Source: Saccharopolyspora indica
GTDB lineage: Bacteria; Actinomycetota; Actinomycetes; Mycobacteriales; Pseudonocardiaceae
Length of the DNA stretch: 64,000 nucleotides
Assembly: GCF_027853965.1 (NCBI RefSeq)
Contig: NZ_JAQGLB010000026.1
Location: 1 to 64,000 of the forward strand
Direction: 5' to 3'
Shown here: piece by piece, positions 46,048 to 54,751 of the stretch
How positions within the stretch are numbered: the stretch's first letter is position 1
How the letters are laid out: every line of letters starts with the position of its first letter
Notes under the pieces: generated by a model
Seen by the model: the letters and a program-made list of their open reading frames with translations, nothing else
Database searches by the model: none
Told to the model about the DNA's origin: nothing
Position numbers and translations under genes: made by a program

Positions 46048-46941
46048 TCAGGCGGTGTAGCCCTTGGGCTTGATCAGCGACGCCAGCTGGTCGAGGCTCA
46101 GCCAGTAGTCCTCGATGCCGCTGAAGTTGGCCGGGTCGGCGATGTGGACCGTCTTGTTCGCCGCGTCGTAGCCGGCGATCGTCACGTAGTGGTAGATCGT
46201 CTGGCCGGACGGGTAGCCGGGCGGCTGGTTGCCGGGGGTCGCCACGATGTTGGCCACCATGGCCTTGTCCTGGTCGATGTTGCGGACGACGTCCGACCAC
46301 AGCTGGTCGGTCAGCTCCGGGGTGAGCTGCTTGTCGCTCCAGTCGCGGGCGATGTAGCCGCCCTTGTCGCCGAGCTTCTCGTTGAGGCCGTCGACGATCT
46401 GGTGGATGGTGTCCGTGCCGTTCTCGGTGGTGCCGAGGTCGGCGGCGAGCGCGGCCTGGTCGGGCAGGGCGTCGGTCTGGCTGGACAGCGCGATGCGGGT
46501 CGCGGTCGGGCCGCACCAGTAGCTGGTCTGCTGCGCCTGGTAGTCGAGGTCGAGGGACTTCGAGACCGGCTTCGGCGGCTCCTGCGGGGCGGGGGCCTCA
46601 GCGGGGGCCGGTGCCGGCGGGAGCTCCGCGGCGGGCGGGGCCTGCGGGGCGGCCAGGGGTGCCTGGGCCGGGGCTTCGGCGGCGGGGGCCGCGGCGGGAG
46701 CCGGCAGCGGGGCTTCGTTGTCCACGGCGCGGACCTGGGCCGTCGTGGGTTCCGGTTCCGAACCGGCGCCCGCCACCAGGGGCTGGCCGACCAGCACGAT
46801 CGCGCCGCCCGCGACGACCACCGGGAGGACCTTGCCGGACACCCGGCGGGCCCGGGAGCCGCCTGCGTTCTTGCCGAACTTGTCAACGAGTGCGCGGACC
46901 TTGGTCTTCGGGGTGTGGCCCGCGTTGCGAAGCTTCTGCAC
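46048..46941 (-). CDS. Membrane-anchored C39-like (papain-fold) peptidase domain protein
   Basis: 297 aa from a GTG with GAAAGG five bases upstream; a longer start at 46977 lacks a ribosome site. A basic N-terminus (KTKVRALVDKFGK) precedes one hydrophobic segment (about 38-58), then a Pro/Ala-rich linker (about 75-128) of the kind that spans the cell wall. The C-terminal domain reads QAQQTSYWCGPTA, with the catalytic Cys at about 143, then YHYVTIAGYD with the His and IADPAN with the third residue. This is the C39-like family 2 pattern. It likely cleaves or binds peptides outside the membrane. Substrate unknown. Confidence 0.82.
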   Translation of the reverse strand: MQKLRNAGHTPKTKVRALVDKFGKNAGGSRARRVSGKVLPVVVAGGAIVLVGQPLVAGAGSEPEPTTAQVRAVDNEAPLPAPAAAPAAEAPAQAPLAAPQAPPAAELPPAPAPAEAPAPQEPPKPVSKSLDLDYQAQQTSYWCGPTATRIALSSQTDALPDQAALAADLGTTENGTDTIHQIVDGLNEKLGDKGGYIARDWSDKQLTPELTDQLWSDVVRNIDQDKAMVANIVATPGNQPPGYPSGQTIYHYVTIAGYDAANKTVHIADPANFSGIEDYWLSLDQLASLIKPKGYTA

Positions 46942-47403
46942 GTGCGCCTTTCGACGTCGGGGAGATCCGGTCGGCACCGCCGGGGGTGCGGTTGCCGTCG
47001 TGACCGGATCGTGATTCAGCCTCCAGCAACGTAACTGAGAGTCATGCTCGCTTCAATGTATGCCCTGATCGGGTCAGCGTTTGGGGCTTGACGACTCCGC
47101 TGGGTAACCGTTTGCGTCCGTCGGTGGAAAACCGCCGCGCCGCGCCGAGTGGATCTCGGGCGCGGAATCCGCATCGGGGTCATCGGTGCTGGTGAGCGAA
47201 GTGCGGATCCGATGCCGTGCGGGCCCGGCGGGCCGAGATCGGATTCCGGTCGATCACCGTCGGTGAAGATCGGCGGGAGCGCCATCGTGAGCCTGGGCAC
47301 AGGGCGCCGGAACGATCAGCGTCGTGGCTGCTCGCGGAGTGCTCGCGGTGCCGGCGGATAGACTGGGCCCGGGTGGATTGATCTCCGATGCGGGCGGTGA
47401 CCG
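46942..47403. other. Divergent intergenic region
   Basis: 462 bp between the C39-like peptidase gene (minus) and the GntR gene (plus). It holds a structured leader for the peptidase gene (46964-47010). A TTGACG near 47088 is noted, but no clear -10 follows. No gene seen; I looked for a c-di-AMP riboswitch, common before secreted wall-active genes in actinomycetes, and did not find its core. Confidence 0.5.
46964..47010 (-). promoter_or_regulatory. Stem-loop in the leader of the C39-like peptidase gene
   Basis: Nine-base perfect arms (46964-46972 and 47002-47010, GATCCGGTC and complement) enclose a second smaller GC-rich hairpin, ending 22 bp before the GTG start on the minus strand. A nested hairpin just before the ribosome site could modulate translation. 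No known riboswitch class matches. Confidence 0.4.
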
Positions 47404-48159
47404 GTGGCCGTTGATGCGATGGACGTCGCCGCGCTGTTCCACGACAGCCGCCGCGAGTCCGCGCCCGCCTACCGCCGCCTCAAGGACGTGCTCATCGAGC
47501 AGATCGGCACCGGGCGGTGGCCCGAGGGCGAGCTGCTGCCTTCGGAGAGCCAGCTGGTCAGCGCCCTGGGTCTGTCGCGGATGACGATCAACCGGGCGCT
47601 GCGCGAGCTGAGCGCGGAGGGGCTCGTCGTGCGGCTGGCCGGGGTGGGCACCTTCGTCGCCGAGCGCAAGAGCAGCTCGGCGTTGTACGAGGTGCGCAAC
47701 ATCGCCGACGAGGTGCAGCGGCGCGGGCACCGGCACCGGACCGACGTCGTGCTGCTCCGGGCCGAGCCCGCCGACCTGCGCGCGCACCGGTTGTTCGGGA
47801 TCGCCGAGGGGCGGCCGGTCTTCCACTCGGTGGTGGTGCACTTCGAGGACGGCGTCGCGATCCAGCTGGAGGACCGCCACGTCAGCCCCGAGCTCGCTCC
47901 CGACTACCTCGACCAGGACTTCACCGCGCAGACGCCGAACAGCTACCTGTCGCGGATCGCGCCGCTGGGCAAGGGCGAGCACGTCGTCGAGGCGGTGCTG
48001 GGCAGCGCGGAGGACTGCGCGCTGCTGGGCGTCGAGGGTTCCGAGCCGTGCCTGCTGATCCACCGGCGCACCTGGTCGGAGGGGCGGCTCGTCAGCTCTG
48101 CGCGGCTGTTGCATCCTGGATCGCGGTTCCGGCTCGAAGGAACCTTCGACGCGAGCTGA
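47404..48159 (+). CDS. GntR-family regulator, HutC subfamily
   Basis: 251 aa from the GTG at 47404; an ATG at 47419 is an equal alternative. The N-terminal winged helix has PAYRRLKDVLIEQI, LLPSESQLVSALGLSRMTINRALRELSAEGLV and the wing GVGTFVAE. The C-terminal half (about 95-250) is a UTRA ligand-binding domain with RVF-type strands and a final GSRFRLEGTF. HutC-type repressors respond to small metabolites such as urocanate or sugar phosphates. A matching operator sits in the promoter of the permease gene that follows, so that gene is the likely target. Confidence 0.9.
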   Translation: MAVDAMDVAALFHDSRRESAPAYRRLKDVLIEQIGTGRWPEGELLPSESQLVSALGLSRMTINRALRELSAEGLVVRLAGVGTFVAERKSSSALYEVRNIADEVQRRGHRHRTDVVLLRAEPADLRAHRLFGIAEGRPVFHSVVVHFEDGVAIQLEDRHVSPELAPDYLDQDFTAQTPNSYLSRIAPLGKGEHVVEAVLGSAEDCALLGVEGSEPCLLIHRRTWSEGRLVSSARLLHPGSRFRLEGTFDAS

Positions 48160-48248
48160 TCGCGCGCGGAAAACCCCTGGTCATCACCCGGAAACGTTGG
48201 TGTTAGTCATCGAGTGCGCGGTGCCCCGGTCGATGCCGGATCCGACTC

Positions 48249-48277
48249 TTGACGAGCTGTATATACAGCACTATACA
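48249..48277 (+). promoter_or_regulatory. Promoter with HutC-type operator in the spacer
   Basis: TTGACG (48249-48254), a 17-bp spacer and TATACA (48272-48277) form a strong promoter. The spacer contains a perfect 14-bp palindrome (48256-48269, GCTGTATATACAGC) that includes GT-N-TA-N-AC, the consensus of HutC-subfamily GntR operators. Binding there would block RNA polymerase. It drives the permease gene starting at 48376. Confidence 0.8.
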
Positions 48278-48375
48278 TATCGCACCGCTCGGATTGTGCT
48301 CCCGGGCACAGCCAGGGCAGGGCAGCAGCCCGGTCGCGACGGAGGGGACGACGTGGTTCCCGCAGGGAGGAACAG

Positions 48376-49767
48376 GTGAGAAAAGGCGCGGCGGCACTGA
48401 GCCGGGGCCTCACGGCACGGCACATCCGCTTCATCGCCCTCGGCTCGGCCATCGGGACCGGCCTCTTCTACGGCTCGTCGGAGGCGATCAGCCAGGCCGG
48501 GCCATCGGCGCTGCTGGCCTACCTCATCGGCGGCGCGGTGGTGTTCGTGGTGCTGCGGGCGCTCGGCGAGATGGCCGTGGCCGACCCGGTGCCCGGTTCG
48601 TTCGGCGAGTACGCCAGCAGGCACCTGGGGCGCCTGCCGGGCTTCCTGACCGGCTGGACCTACACCTTCGAGATGATCATCGTCTGCATCGCCGACGTCA
48701 CCGCGCTGGCGGTCTACATGGGGTTCTGGTTCCCCGACGTGCCCAGGTGGGTCTGGGTGCTGGCCACCCTGTTCGTCATCGGCGCGGTGAACCTGGCCAG
48801 CGTCAAGGTCTTCGGCGAGCTGGAGTTCTGGTTCTCGGTGATCAAGGTCGCCGCGATCATCGCGATGATCATCGGCGGCGCCGCGGTGCTGGTCTTCGGC
48901 TTCAGCGCCGGTCAGGCCGAGCCGGCGGTGAGCAACCTCTGGACCAACGGCGGCATGTTCCCCAACGGGTTCGAGGGCTTCCTGCTGTCCTTCGCCGTGG
49001 TGATGTTCGCCTTCGGCGGCACCGAGATCATCGGGGTCACCGCGGGGGAGGCCGCCGACCCGGAGAAGACCATCCCGCGCGCGGTGAACACCGTCCCGGT
49101 GCGCGTCCTGCTGTTCTACGTGCTCACCCTCGGCGTGATCATGTCGATCACCCCGTGGCAGTCGATCAGCTCCTCGGGTAGCCCGTTCGTGGAGATCTTC
49201 CAGAGCCTGGGCCTGACGTCGGCGGCGACGGTGCTCAACGTCGTGGTGATCACCGCCGCGCTCTCGGCGATCAACAGCGACATCTTCGGCGCGGGCCGGA
49301 TGCTGTTCGGCATGGTCGAGCGCGGTCAGGCACCGGCGATCATGGGCCGGGTCTCGCGCAACGGCGTGCCGTGGATGACGGTGGTCATCATGACCGGTGC
49401 GCTGCTGGTCGGCGTGGTGCTCAACTACGCCATCCCGGAGAACGTCTTCACCGTCATCGCCTCGATCGCGACCTTCGCGACGGTCTGGGTGTGGCTGATG
49501 ATCATGCTCTCGCACTACCGGGCCCGCCGGGCGATGAGCGCCGAGGAGGCCGCCGCGCTGAAGTTCCCGTCGCCGCTGTGGCCCTACGCCCAGATCGCGG
49601 CGATCGCCTTCCTGGTCTTCATCTTCGTGCTGCTGGCCTTCTCCGCGGACACCCGCGTGGCGCTGCTCGTCGGCGCGGCGTGGCTCGCGCTGCTGACGCT
49701 CTGCTACTGGCTGGGCGTGGCCCGGCGCCCTTCCGGTGACCGGGCGGCCGAGGTGGAGGTGAGCTGA
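48376..49767 (+). CDS. Amino-acid permease, AAT family (ProY/HutT-like)
   Basis: 463 aa, GTG start with GGAGG upstream. About 12 membrane segments. The opening RHIRFIALGSAIGTGLFYGSSEAISQAGPS is the APC-superfamily TMS1 signature, and GGTEIIGVTAGEAADPEKTIPRAVN after TMS6 is the conserved loop of the ProY/AroP group. It would import an amino acid, perhaps histidine or proline, with protons or sodium. Control by the HutC-type repressor just upstream suggests histidine or a breakdown product as inducer, but no hut enzymes are in view. Confidence 0.9.
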   Translation: MRKGAAALSRGLTARHIRFIALGSAIGTGLFYGSSEAISQAGPSALLAYLIGGAVVFVVLRALGEMAVADPVPGSFGEYASRHLGRLPGFLTGWTYTFEMIIVCIADVTALAVYMGFWFPDVPRWVWVLATLFVIGAVNLASVKVFGELEFWFSVIKVAAIIAMIIGGAAVLVFGFSAGQAEPAVSNLWTNGGMFPNGFEGFLLSFAVVMFAFGGTEIIGVTAGEAADPEKTIPRAVNTVPVRVLLFYVLTLGVIMSITPWQSISSSGSPFVEIFQSLGLTSAATVLNVVVITAALSAINSDIFGAGRMLFGMVERGQAPAIMGRVSRNGVPWMTVVIMTGALLVGVVLNYAIPENVFTVIASIATFATVWVWLMIMLSHYRARRAMSAEEAAALKFPSPLWPYAQIAAIAFLVFIFVLLAFSADTRVALLVGAAWLALLTLCYWLGVARRPSGDRAAEVEVS

Positions 49768-49964
49768 GGCGGCGCCGAACCGCGGAACGTCCGGGCCGGT
49801 CCGGGCGGGGATCATCGAATTCCCGCCCGGATCGGGCGTTTCGGGGCCTTCGGCCGGCCTGGGTGTCTGCCATTCCGGACAGCGGCCACCGGACGGGCGT
49901 TGCCCCCGGCATCCGCGCGGCGGCTAATGGAACCGGCCGAGATCCGCGAGGTGAGGAGTGGCGC

Positions 49965-51332
49965 ATGGCGGCGTTGCAGGTCGAGCGGAGGTCGATCGAC
50001 CCGGTCCCGGACGGCGAGCGGCACGGCAGCCCGCGCAGCCTGTTCACGCTGTGGTTCGCCGGGAACATGCAGATCACCTCGGCGGTGACCGGTGCGCTGA
50101 CCGTGCTCGTCGGGCTGCACCCGCTGTGGGCGCTGGTGGCCATCGCGCTGGGCAACGCGCTCGGCGGCGTCCCGATGGCGCTGCACGCGGCGCAGGGGCC
50201 GAAGCTCGGCATCCCGCAGATGATCCAGAGCCGGGCGCAGTTCGGCGTGCACGGCGCGGTGCTGCCGCTGGTGCTCGTGGTGCTGATGTACCTGGGCTAC
50301 TTCGCCAGCGGCAACGTGCTGGGCGGTCAGGCCCTCGCCGCGATCACCCGGTTGCCGGTGGACCTCAGCATCGTGCTCTACGCGGCGCTGTCGGCGCTGA
50401 TCGCGGTCGTCGGGTACCGGCTCATCCACCGGTTCGGCTGGCTGGCGTCGCTGCTGTCGGTCGTGGTGTTCGCGTACCTGACCGTCCGGCTGGTCGGCGC
50501 GCACGACCTCGGGCCGGTGCTGGCGGAGCCGGAGCTGGACGTGCCCGCGTTCCTGCTCGCGCTGTCGCTGACCGCGTCGTGGCAGCTCACCTTCGGCCCC
50601 TACGTCGCCGACACCTCCCGCTACCTGCCCGCGAGCACCTCGATCCGGGCGACGTTCTGGTGGACCTACGGCGGCACCGCGCTCGGCGCGACGTGGGCGA
50701 TGTCCTTCGGCGCGCTGGCCTACGCGGTCGCGGGTGAGCGGTTCAAGGGCCACGAGGTCGGCTACGTGGTGGGGCTGGGCGGTGAAGCGCTGGTGCTGCC
50801 GCTGCTGCTGGCGATCGCGCTGGGCAAGCTCACGATCAACGTGCTCAACATCTACGGCGGGTACATGACGGTGGCCACCACGATGACCGCCTTCACCCGC
50901 CGGGCGGGGCTGTCACCGGCGGTGCGGATCGGCTACATCGCGCTCGTCGGCGTGCTGGGCGGGGTGCTGGCCGTGCTGGGGCGCGGTGATTTCCTGGCGA
51001 ACTTCGTGCTGTTCCTGCACTTCCTGCTCTACTTCCTGACGCCGTGGAGCGCGATCAACCTGGTCGACTTCTACTTCCTGCGCAAGGAGCGCTACGACCT
51101 GGACGCGATGTACGACCCGGACGGCGCCTACGGTCGCTGGTGCGCTCCGGCGCTGATCGCCTACTTCGCCGGTATCGCGGTGCAGATCCCGTTCTCCCAT
51201 GTGGACGGTGTGTTCACCGGTTTCGCGGTGCCGCTGCTCGGCGGCGCTGACGTCGCCTGGCTGCTCGGGCTGGCGGTTCCCGGCGCGATCTACTGGGCCG
51301 CCATGCGCAACCGCCTCGGCTTGCGCACCTGA
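49965..51332 (+). CDS. NCS1-family nucleobase/cytosine-type permease
   Basis: 455 aa from the ATG with GAGGAG eight bases upstream; the longer frame upstream has no ribosome site. About 12 membrane segments. SLFTLWFAGNMQITSAVTGAL is the NCS1 TMS1 region, and FGPYVADTSRYLP plus LTPWSAINLVDFY are conserved family loops. It imports a purine, pyrimidine, allantoin, hydantoin or thiamine-like solute; the substrate cannot be fixed. About 200 bp separates it from the amino-acid permease, so it may have its own promoter. Confidence 0.9.
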   Translation: MAALQVERRSIDPVPDGERHGSPRSLFTLWFAGNMQITSAVTGALTVLVGLHPLWALVAIALGNALGGVPMALHAAQGPKLGIPQMIQSRAQFGVHGAVLPLVLVVLMYLGYFASGNVLGGQALAAITRLPVDLSIVLYAALSALIAVVGYRLIHRFGWLASLLSVVVFAYLTVRLVGAHDLGPVLAEPELDVPAFLLALSLTASWQLTFGPYVADTSRYLPASTSIRATFWWTYGGTALGATWAMSFGALAYAVAGERFKGHEVGYVVGLGGEALVLPLLLAIALGKLTINVLNIYGGYMTVATTMTAFTRRAGLSPAVRIGYIALVGVLGGVLAVLGRGDFLANFVLFLHFLLYFLTPWSAINLVDFYFLRKERYDLDAMYDPDGAYGRWCAPALIAYFAGIAVQIPFSHVDGVFTGFAVPLLGGADVAWLLGLAVPGAIYWAAMRNRLGLRT

Positions 51333-51478
51333 GGCGCCGCCCGCGCCACCGCCGATCGGGTGGTGCCTCCGGTTCACGTGGAGTTCCACATCTGACCACA
51401 GTGGACGTACCGGGATGCGTCCGATTCATCCTGCGATGGCCTCTCGATCACTCTTTTGGTGGGTTCGGAGTGACGGGG

Positions 51479-51616
51479 ATGTGTTGTGTGGTGGGGAAGA
51501 GCGGGATCTGGCGAGAAGTGGTCGGCGGGGTTCTCCGGGCGGCAGCCGTCGGTCAAGGTTGTGGATCAACAGCGGTGTCCGGCCGTCCCGCGAACAGCGG
51601 ATGGAGGTGTCGGTGA
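51479..51616 (+). CDS. Possible Cys-Cys leader ORF before sulfate-activation genes
   Basis: 45 codons from an ATG with GGAG eight bases upstream. It begins MCCVVG and ends GWRCR, with its TGA overlapping the GTG start of the sulfurylase/APS-kinase gene (GTGA). Cys codons 2 and 3 placed before a sulfur operon recall cysteine-responsive leader peptides known in mycobacteria. Codon use is only weakly coding-like, so this may be chance. If real, ribosome stalling at low Cys-tRNA or translational coupling would control the operon. Confidence 0.35.
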   Translation: MCCVVGKSGIWREVVGGVLRAAAVGQGCGSTAVSGRPANSGWRCR

Positions 51617-53115
51617 GCGCGAACGGAACCGAGCCCGGTGGAGCGGGCGGAACCAATCCGGTGACCGCCGGTTCGCGGCGGCGCGTGGTCCGCCACCTCG
51701 AACCCGCCGAGCTGGCCGACGTCGAACTGCTGCTGGACGGGGCTTTCCCGCCGCTGCGGGGATTCCTCAGCGCCGCCGAGGCGTTCTCGGTGCGCAGCAG
51801 GCACTGCCTGAGCAGCGGGGCGCCCTGGCCGGACCCGATGACGCTCCCGGTGACCGACGAGGCCGTCGCGGCCGACGAGGTCGAGCTGCGCGACGGCGAA
51901 GGCGCTCCGGTGGCGGTGGTCCGCAACGAGGCGCCCTGGCACGACGAGTCCGGCGCGCACGCCGCCGGGCCGGTCCGGGCGGCGGGCGAACCCACCGGTG
52001 TGCTGCGCCGGATGCGCCCGCCCGCCGAGGACGTCCGCGCCAAGTTGCCCGCCGGGCCGGTGCTCGGGCTGCTGCCGGAGGAACCGCTGCACCACCGCGA
52101 GCTCGCCCAGATCCGCGAGCTGGCCGCCGAGCTCGGCGCGCACGTGCTGGTGCTGCCGAGGATGAGCGGGCCCCGTCCGGAGCTGCTCGTGCAGGCCCTG
52201 CTGGCCGCCGAGCCGGAACTGCCGGCGGGCACCACGATCGTGCCGGTCCCGCTGGTGCGCCGCGCCGACCCGAAGCGCGACGCGCTGCTGTGCGCGCACG
52301 TCGCGGCGGCCTACGGCGCTACCCACCTGATCTCGGAGCAGGCGCTGGAGCAGGCTCCGATCGAAGTCCTGGCGCCGCCGGAGGTGGCGCGCGACCGGGA
52401 CGATCGCTGGCGCCCGGCCGCGCAGATCGCGCCGGCCGACCGCCGCCCCGGGCTCGGCGACGAGCGGCTGCGCGAGCTGCTCGACCGCGGCGAGGCGCTG
52501 CCCGGCTGGTTCACCACCGCCGCCATCGCCGAGCAGCAGCGCAGGATCCACCCGCCGCTGGCCGGTCGCGGGTTCACCGTGCTGTTCACCGGGCTGTCCG
52601 GGGCGGGCAAGTCCACGTTGGCCCGCGCGCTGCGCGACGAGCTCAACCGGCACGACCACCGCGCGGTGACGCTGCTCGACGGCGACGTCGTGCGCCGCAC
52701 CCTGTGCGAGGGACTGGGCTTCTCGGCGGCGGATCGCAGCCGGAACGTGCGCCGCATCGGTTTCGTGGCCGCGGAGGTCACCCGGCACGGTGGTGCGGCG
52801 ATCTGCGCGCCCATCGCGCCGTACCACGCCGATCGCGACGCGGTGCGCCGGATGGTGGCGGAGGTGGGCGGCTTCGCGCTGGTCCACGTGGCCACGCCGC
52901 TGGACGAGTGCGAGCGGCGGGACCGCAAGGGCCTGTACCGCAAGGCCCGCGCCGGTTCGCTGCCGGAGTTCACCGGTGTTTCCGCCCCGTACGAGGTGCC
53001 CGGCGATGCCGACCTCGTCCTGGACACCACCGGGCTCTCGCCGGAGGAGGCGGTCGGACGCGTCGTGGCGCTGCTGCGCGAGCGGGGCTGGGTGGGGTCG
53101 TGGACTGGGGAGTAG
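51613..53115 (+). CDS. cysC: Sulfate-adenylyltransferase-like / adenylylsulfate kinase fusion
   Basis: 500 aa from the GTG with GGAGGT just upstream; an ATG 12 bases earlier is possible. The C-terminal domain (about 320-500) is an APS kinase: Walker A GLSGAGKST (about 333), LLDGDVVRRTLCEGLGFSAADRSRNVRRIGFVA, and RDRKGLYRKARAG. It phosphorylates APS to PAPS. The N-terminal part (about 25-310) follows the ATP-sulfurylase fold (ELADVELLLDGAFPPLRGFLS, PKRDALLCAHVAAAYGATHLI), but the QxRNxxHxxH site reads like PEEPLHHRE and the GRDHAG loop is missing. So it is probably catalytically dead or altered, and CysD/CysN below supply APS. First gene of a six-gene overlapping operon. Confidence 0.88.
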   Translation: MSANGTEPGGAGGTNPVTAGSRRRVVRHLEPAELADVELLLDGAFPPLRGFLSAAEAFSVRSRHCLSSGAPWPDPMTLPVTDEAVAADEVELRDGEGAPVAVVRNEAPWHDESGAHAAGPVRAAGEPTGVLRRMRPPAEDVRAKLPAGPVLGLLPEEPLHHRELAQIRELAAELGAHVLVLPRMSGPRPELLVQALLAAEPELPAGTTIVPVPLVRRADPKRDALLCAHVAAAYGATHLISEQALEQAPIEVLAPPEVARDRDDRWRPAAQIAPADRRPGLGDERLRELLDRGEALPGWFTTAAIAEQQRRIHPPLAGRGFTVLFTGLSGAGKSTLARALRDELNRHDHRAVTLLDGDVVRRTLCEGLGFSAADRSRNVRRIGFVAAEVTRHGGAAICAPIAPYHADRDAVRRMVAEVGGFALVHVATPLDECERRDRKGLYRKARAGSLPEFTGVSAPYEVPGDADLVLDTTGLSPEEAVGRVVALLRERGWVGSWTGE

Positions 53116-53990
53116 CGGCGACCGGGCTGCTCACCGGGCTGCTGGTGGGCATGACCGGCATGGGCGGCGGCGCGCTGACGATGCCGCTGCTCACGCTCGT
53201 GTTCGGCGTGCCACCACTGGCCGCGGTGTCCTCGGACCTGGTGGCCGGGGCGGTGATGAAACCGCTCGGCGCGGTCGTGCACCTGCGTCGGCGCACGGTG
53301 CAGCCGAAGCTGGTCGGCTGGTTGTGCCTGGGTTCGCTGCCGTGCGCGGCGGTCGGCTCGCTGCTGGCCGGATCGCTGGGCGCGGGCGCGGAATCGGTGC
53401 TCAAGGAGGTCATCGGCGGTGCCGTGCTGCTCGCCGCGGGAATGCTGTTCCTGCGGATGCTGCTGGCCCGCCGCCGCGGCGGCGGGCCGGGCGGACTGGT
53501 GGTGCGGCCGCTGCCGACGGTGCTGCTGGGCGGGGTGGCCGGGCTGGTGGTCGGCCTGACCTCGGTCGGTTCCGGTTCGATCATCATCGTGGTCCTGCTG
53601 CTGCTCAACCCCGGGCTGAGCTCGGCGCGGCTGGTCGGCACCGATCTCGTGCAGGCGGTGCCGCTGGTGCTGGTCGCCGCGGTCGGGCACCTGTTCGCCG
53701 GTGATGTCCACTTCGGACTCGTCGGTGCGCTGCTGGTCGGTTCGCTGCCCGGAGTGCTGGTGGGCGCGCTGATCTCGGCCCGGGTGCCGGACCGCCCGGT
53801 GCGCGTGCTGGTGGGCGGCATGCTGGTGGCCACCGGGCTGGTGATGCTCGGCGCGGGCGTCCTGCTCGGCGGGGCGGCCGGGCTGCTGGCGGTGCTGCTC
53901 GGCGTGGTGCTTTCCGCTGGTGGGCAGCGCGAAGTCGTCGCGGCGGGCGGTGGACGTTCGGTGCGCAGGGACGGGGAGGTATCCGGGTGA
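53100..53990 (+). CDS. TauE/SafE-family membrane permease
   Basis: 296 aa, GTG start inside the end of the APS-kinase gene (16-bp overlap). About eight hydrophobic segments in two repeats: GLLTGLLVGMTGMGGGALTMPLL and GGVAGLVVGLTSVGSGSIIIVVLLL, each with the Gly-rich family motif. TauE/SafE proteins carry sulfur-containing anions such as sulfite, sulfoacetate or perhaps sulfate. Located between sulfate-activation genes, it likely supplies sulfate or exports a sulfonated by-product. Confidence 0.88.
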   Translation: MDWGVAATGLLTGLLVGMTGMGGGALTMPLLTLVFGVPPLAAVSSDLVAGAVMKPLGAVVHLRRRTVQPKLVGWLCLGSLPCAAVGSLLAGSLGAGAESVLKEVIGGAVLLAAGMLFLRMLLARRRGGGPGGLVVRPLPTVLLGGVAGLVVGLTSVGSGSIIIVVLLLLNPGLSSARLVGTDLVQAVPLVLVAAVGHLFAGDVHFGLVGALLVGSLPGVLVGALISARVPDRPVRVLVGGMLVATGLVMLGAGVLLGGAAGLLAVLLGVVLSAGGQREVVAAGGGRSVRRDGEVSG

Positions 53991-54751
53991 ACGTCGACGA
54001 TCACGAGCTGGCCGCGCGGCTGGCGCAGCGAGCCGGGGAGCACCTGGTCGAACTGCGGGCGGCGCGAGCGTCCACATCGGACCCGAAGGAGCTCGGGGCG
54101 GCTGGTGATGCGGCGGCCCACGCGCTGCTCGGCGTCGCGCTCGCGCAGGAGCGCCCGGAGGACCCGGTGCTGTCCGAGCACGGAACCTCCGGCCCGGAGC
54201 GCAGGCCCGGCGGGAGGGTCTGGATCGTCGACCCGCTGGACGGCACGCGCGAGTTCTCCGAGGCCGGGCGCACCGACTGGGCGGTGCACGTCGCGCTGGT
54301 CGACGAGCACGAGGTGAGCGCCGCGGCCGTGGCGCTGCCCGCGCAGGGCTTGGTGCTCGGCACCGTTCAGCCACCCGAGCGGCCGCCGCGCGGGAGCGGG
54401 CCGCCGCGGATCGCGGTCAGCCGCAGCCGTCCGCCGGAGTTCGTGGCCGAGGTCGCCGAGCGCACCGGTGCCGAGCTCGTCCCGATGGGTTCGGCGGGCG
54501 CGAAGATCAGCGCGGTGGTGCTCGGCGAGGTCGACGCCTACCTGCACGGCGGTGGCCAGTACGAGTGGGACAGCGCGGCCCCGGTGGGCGTCGCGCGTGC
54601 CGCCGGGCTGCACACCAGCCGCCTGGACGGCTCCGAGCTGGTCTACGGCCGCGCCGATCCCTGGCTGCCGGACCTGCTGGTCTGCCGGGCGGAGCTGGCC
54701 GGTGACCTGCTCGACGCGCTGTCCCGCACCCGATCCGAGGGGAGTCGCTGA
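53987..54751 (+). CDS. cysQ: CysQ-like 3'(2'),5'-bisphosphate nucleotidase (inositol monophosphatase family)
   Basis: 254 aa, GTG overlapping the previous stop (GTGA). The metal-binding motif DPLDGTREF (about 80-88) and the C-terminal EWDSAAP (about 187-193) are the two signatures of the family. CysQ breaks down PAP, the product of sulfotransferases, and can also hydrolyse PAPS. Its place among CysD, CysN, APS kinase and a sulfotransferase fits PAP removal. A plain inositol phosphatase is less likely here. Confidence 0.85.
   Translation: MNVDDHELAARLAQRAGEHLVELRAARASTSDPKELGAAGDAAAHALLGVALAQERPEDPVLSEHGTSGPERRPGGRVWIVDPLDGTREFSEAGRTDWAVHVALVDEHEVSAAAVALPAQGLVLGTVQPPERPPRGSGPPRIAVSRSRPPEFVAEVAERTGAELVPMGSAGAKISAVVLGEVDAYLHGGGQYEWDSAAPVGVARAAGLHTSRLDGSELVYGRADPWLPDLLVCRAELAGDLLDALSRTRSEGSR

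Noticed and set aside
46942..47060. c-di-AMP (ydaO-type) riboswitch before the peptidase gene
   Set aside because: The conserved core elements of the class are missing; only generic hairpins are present.
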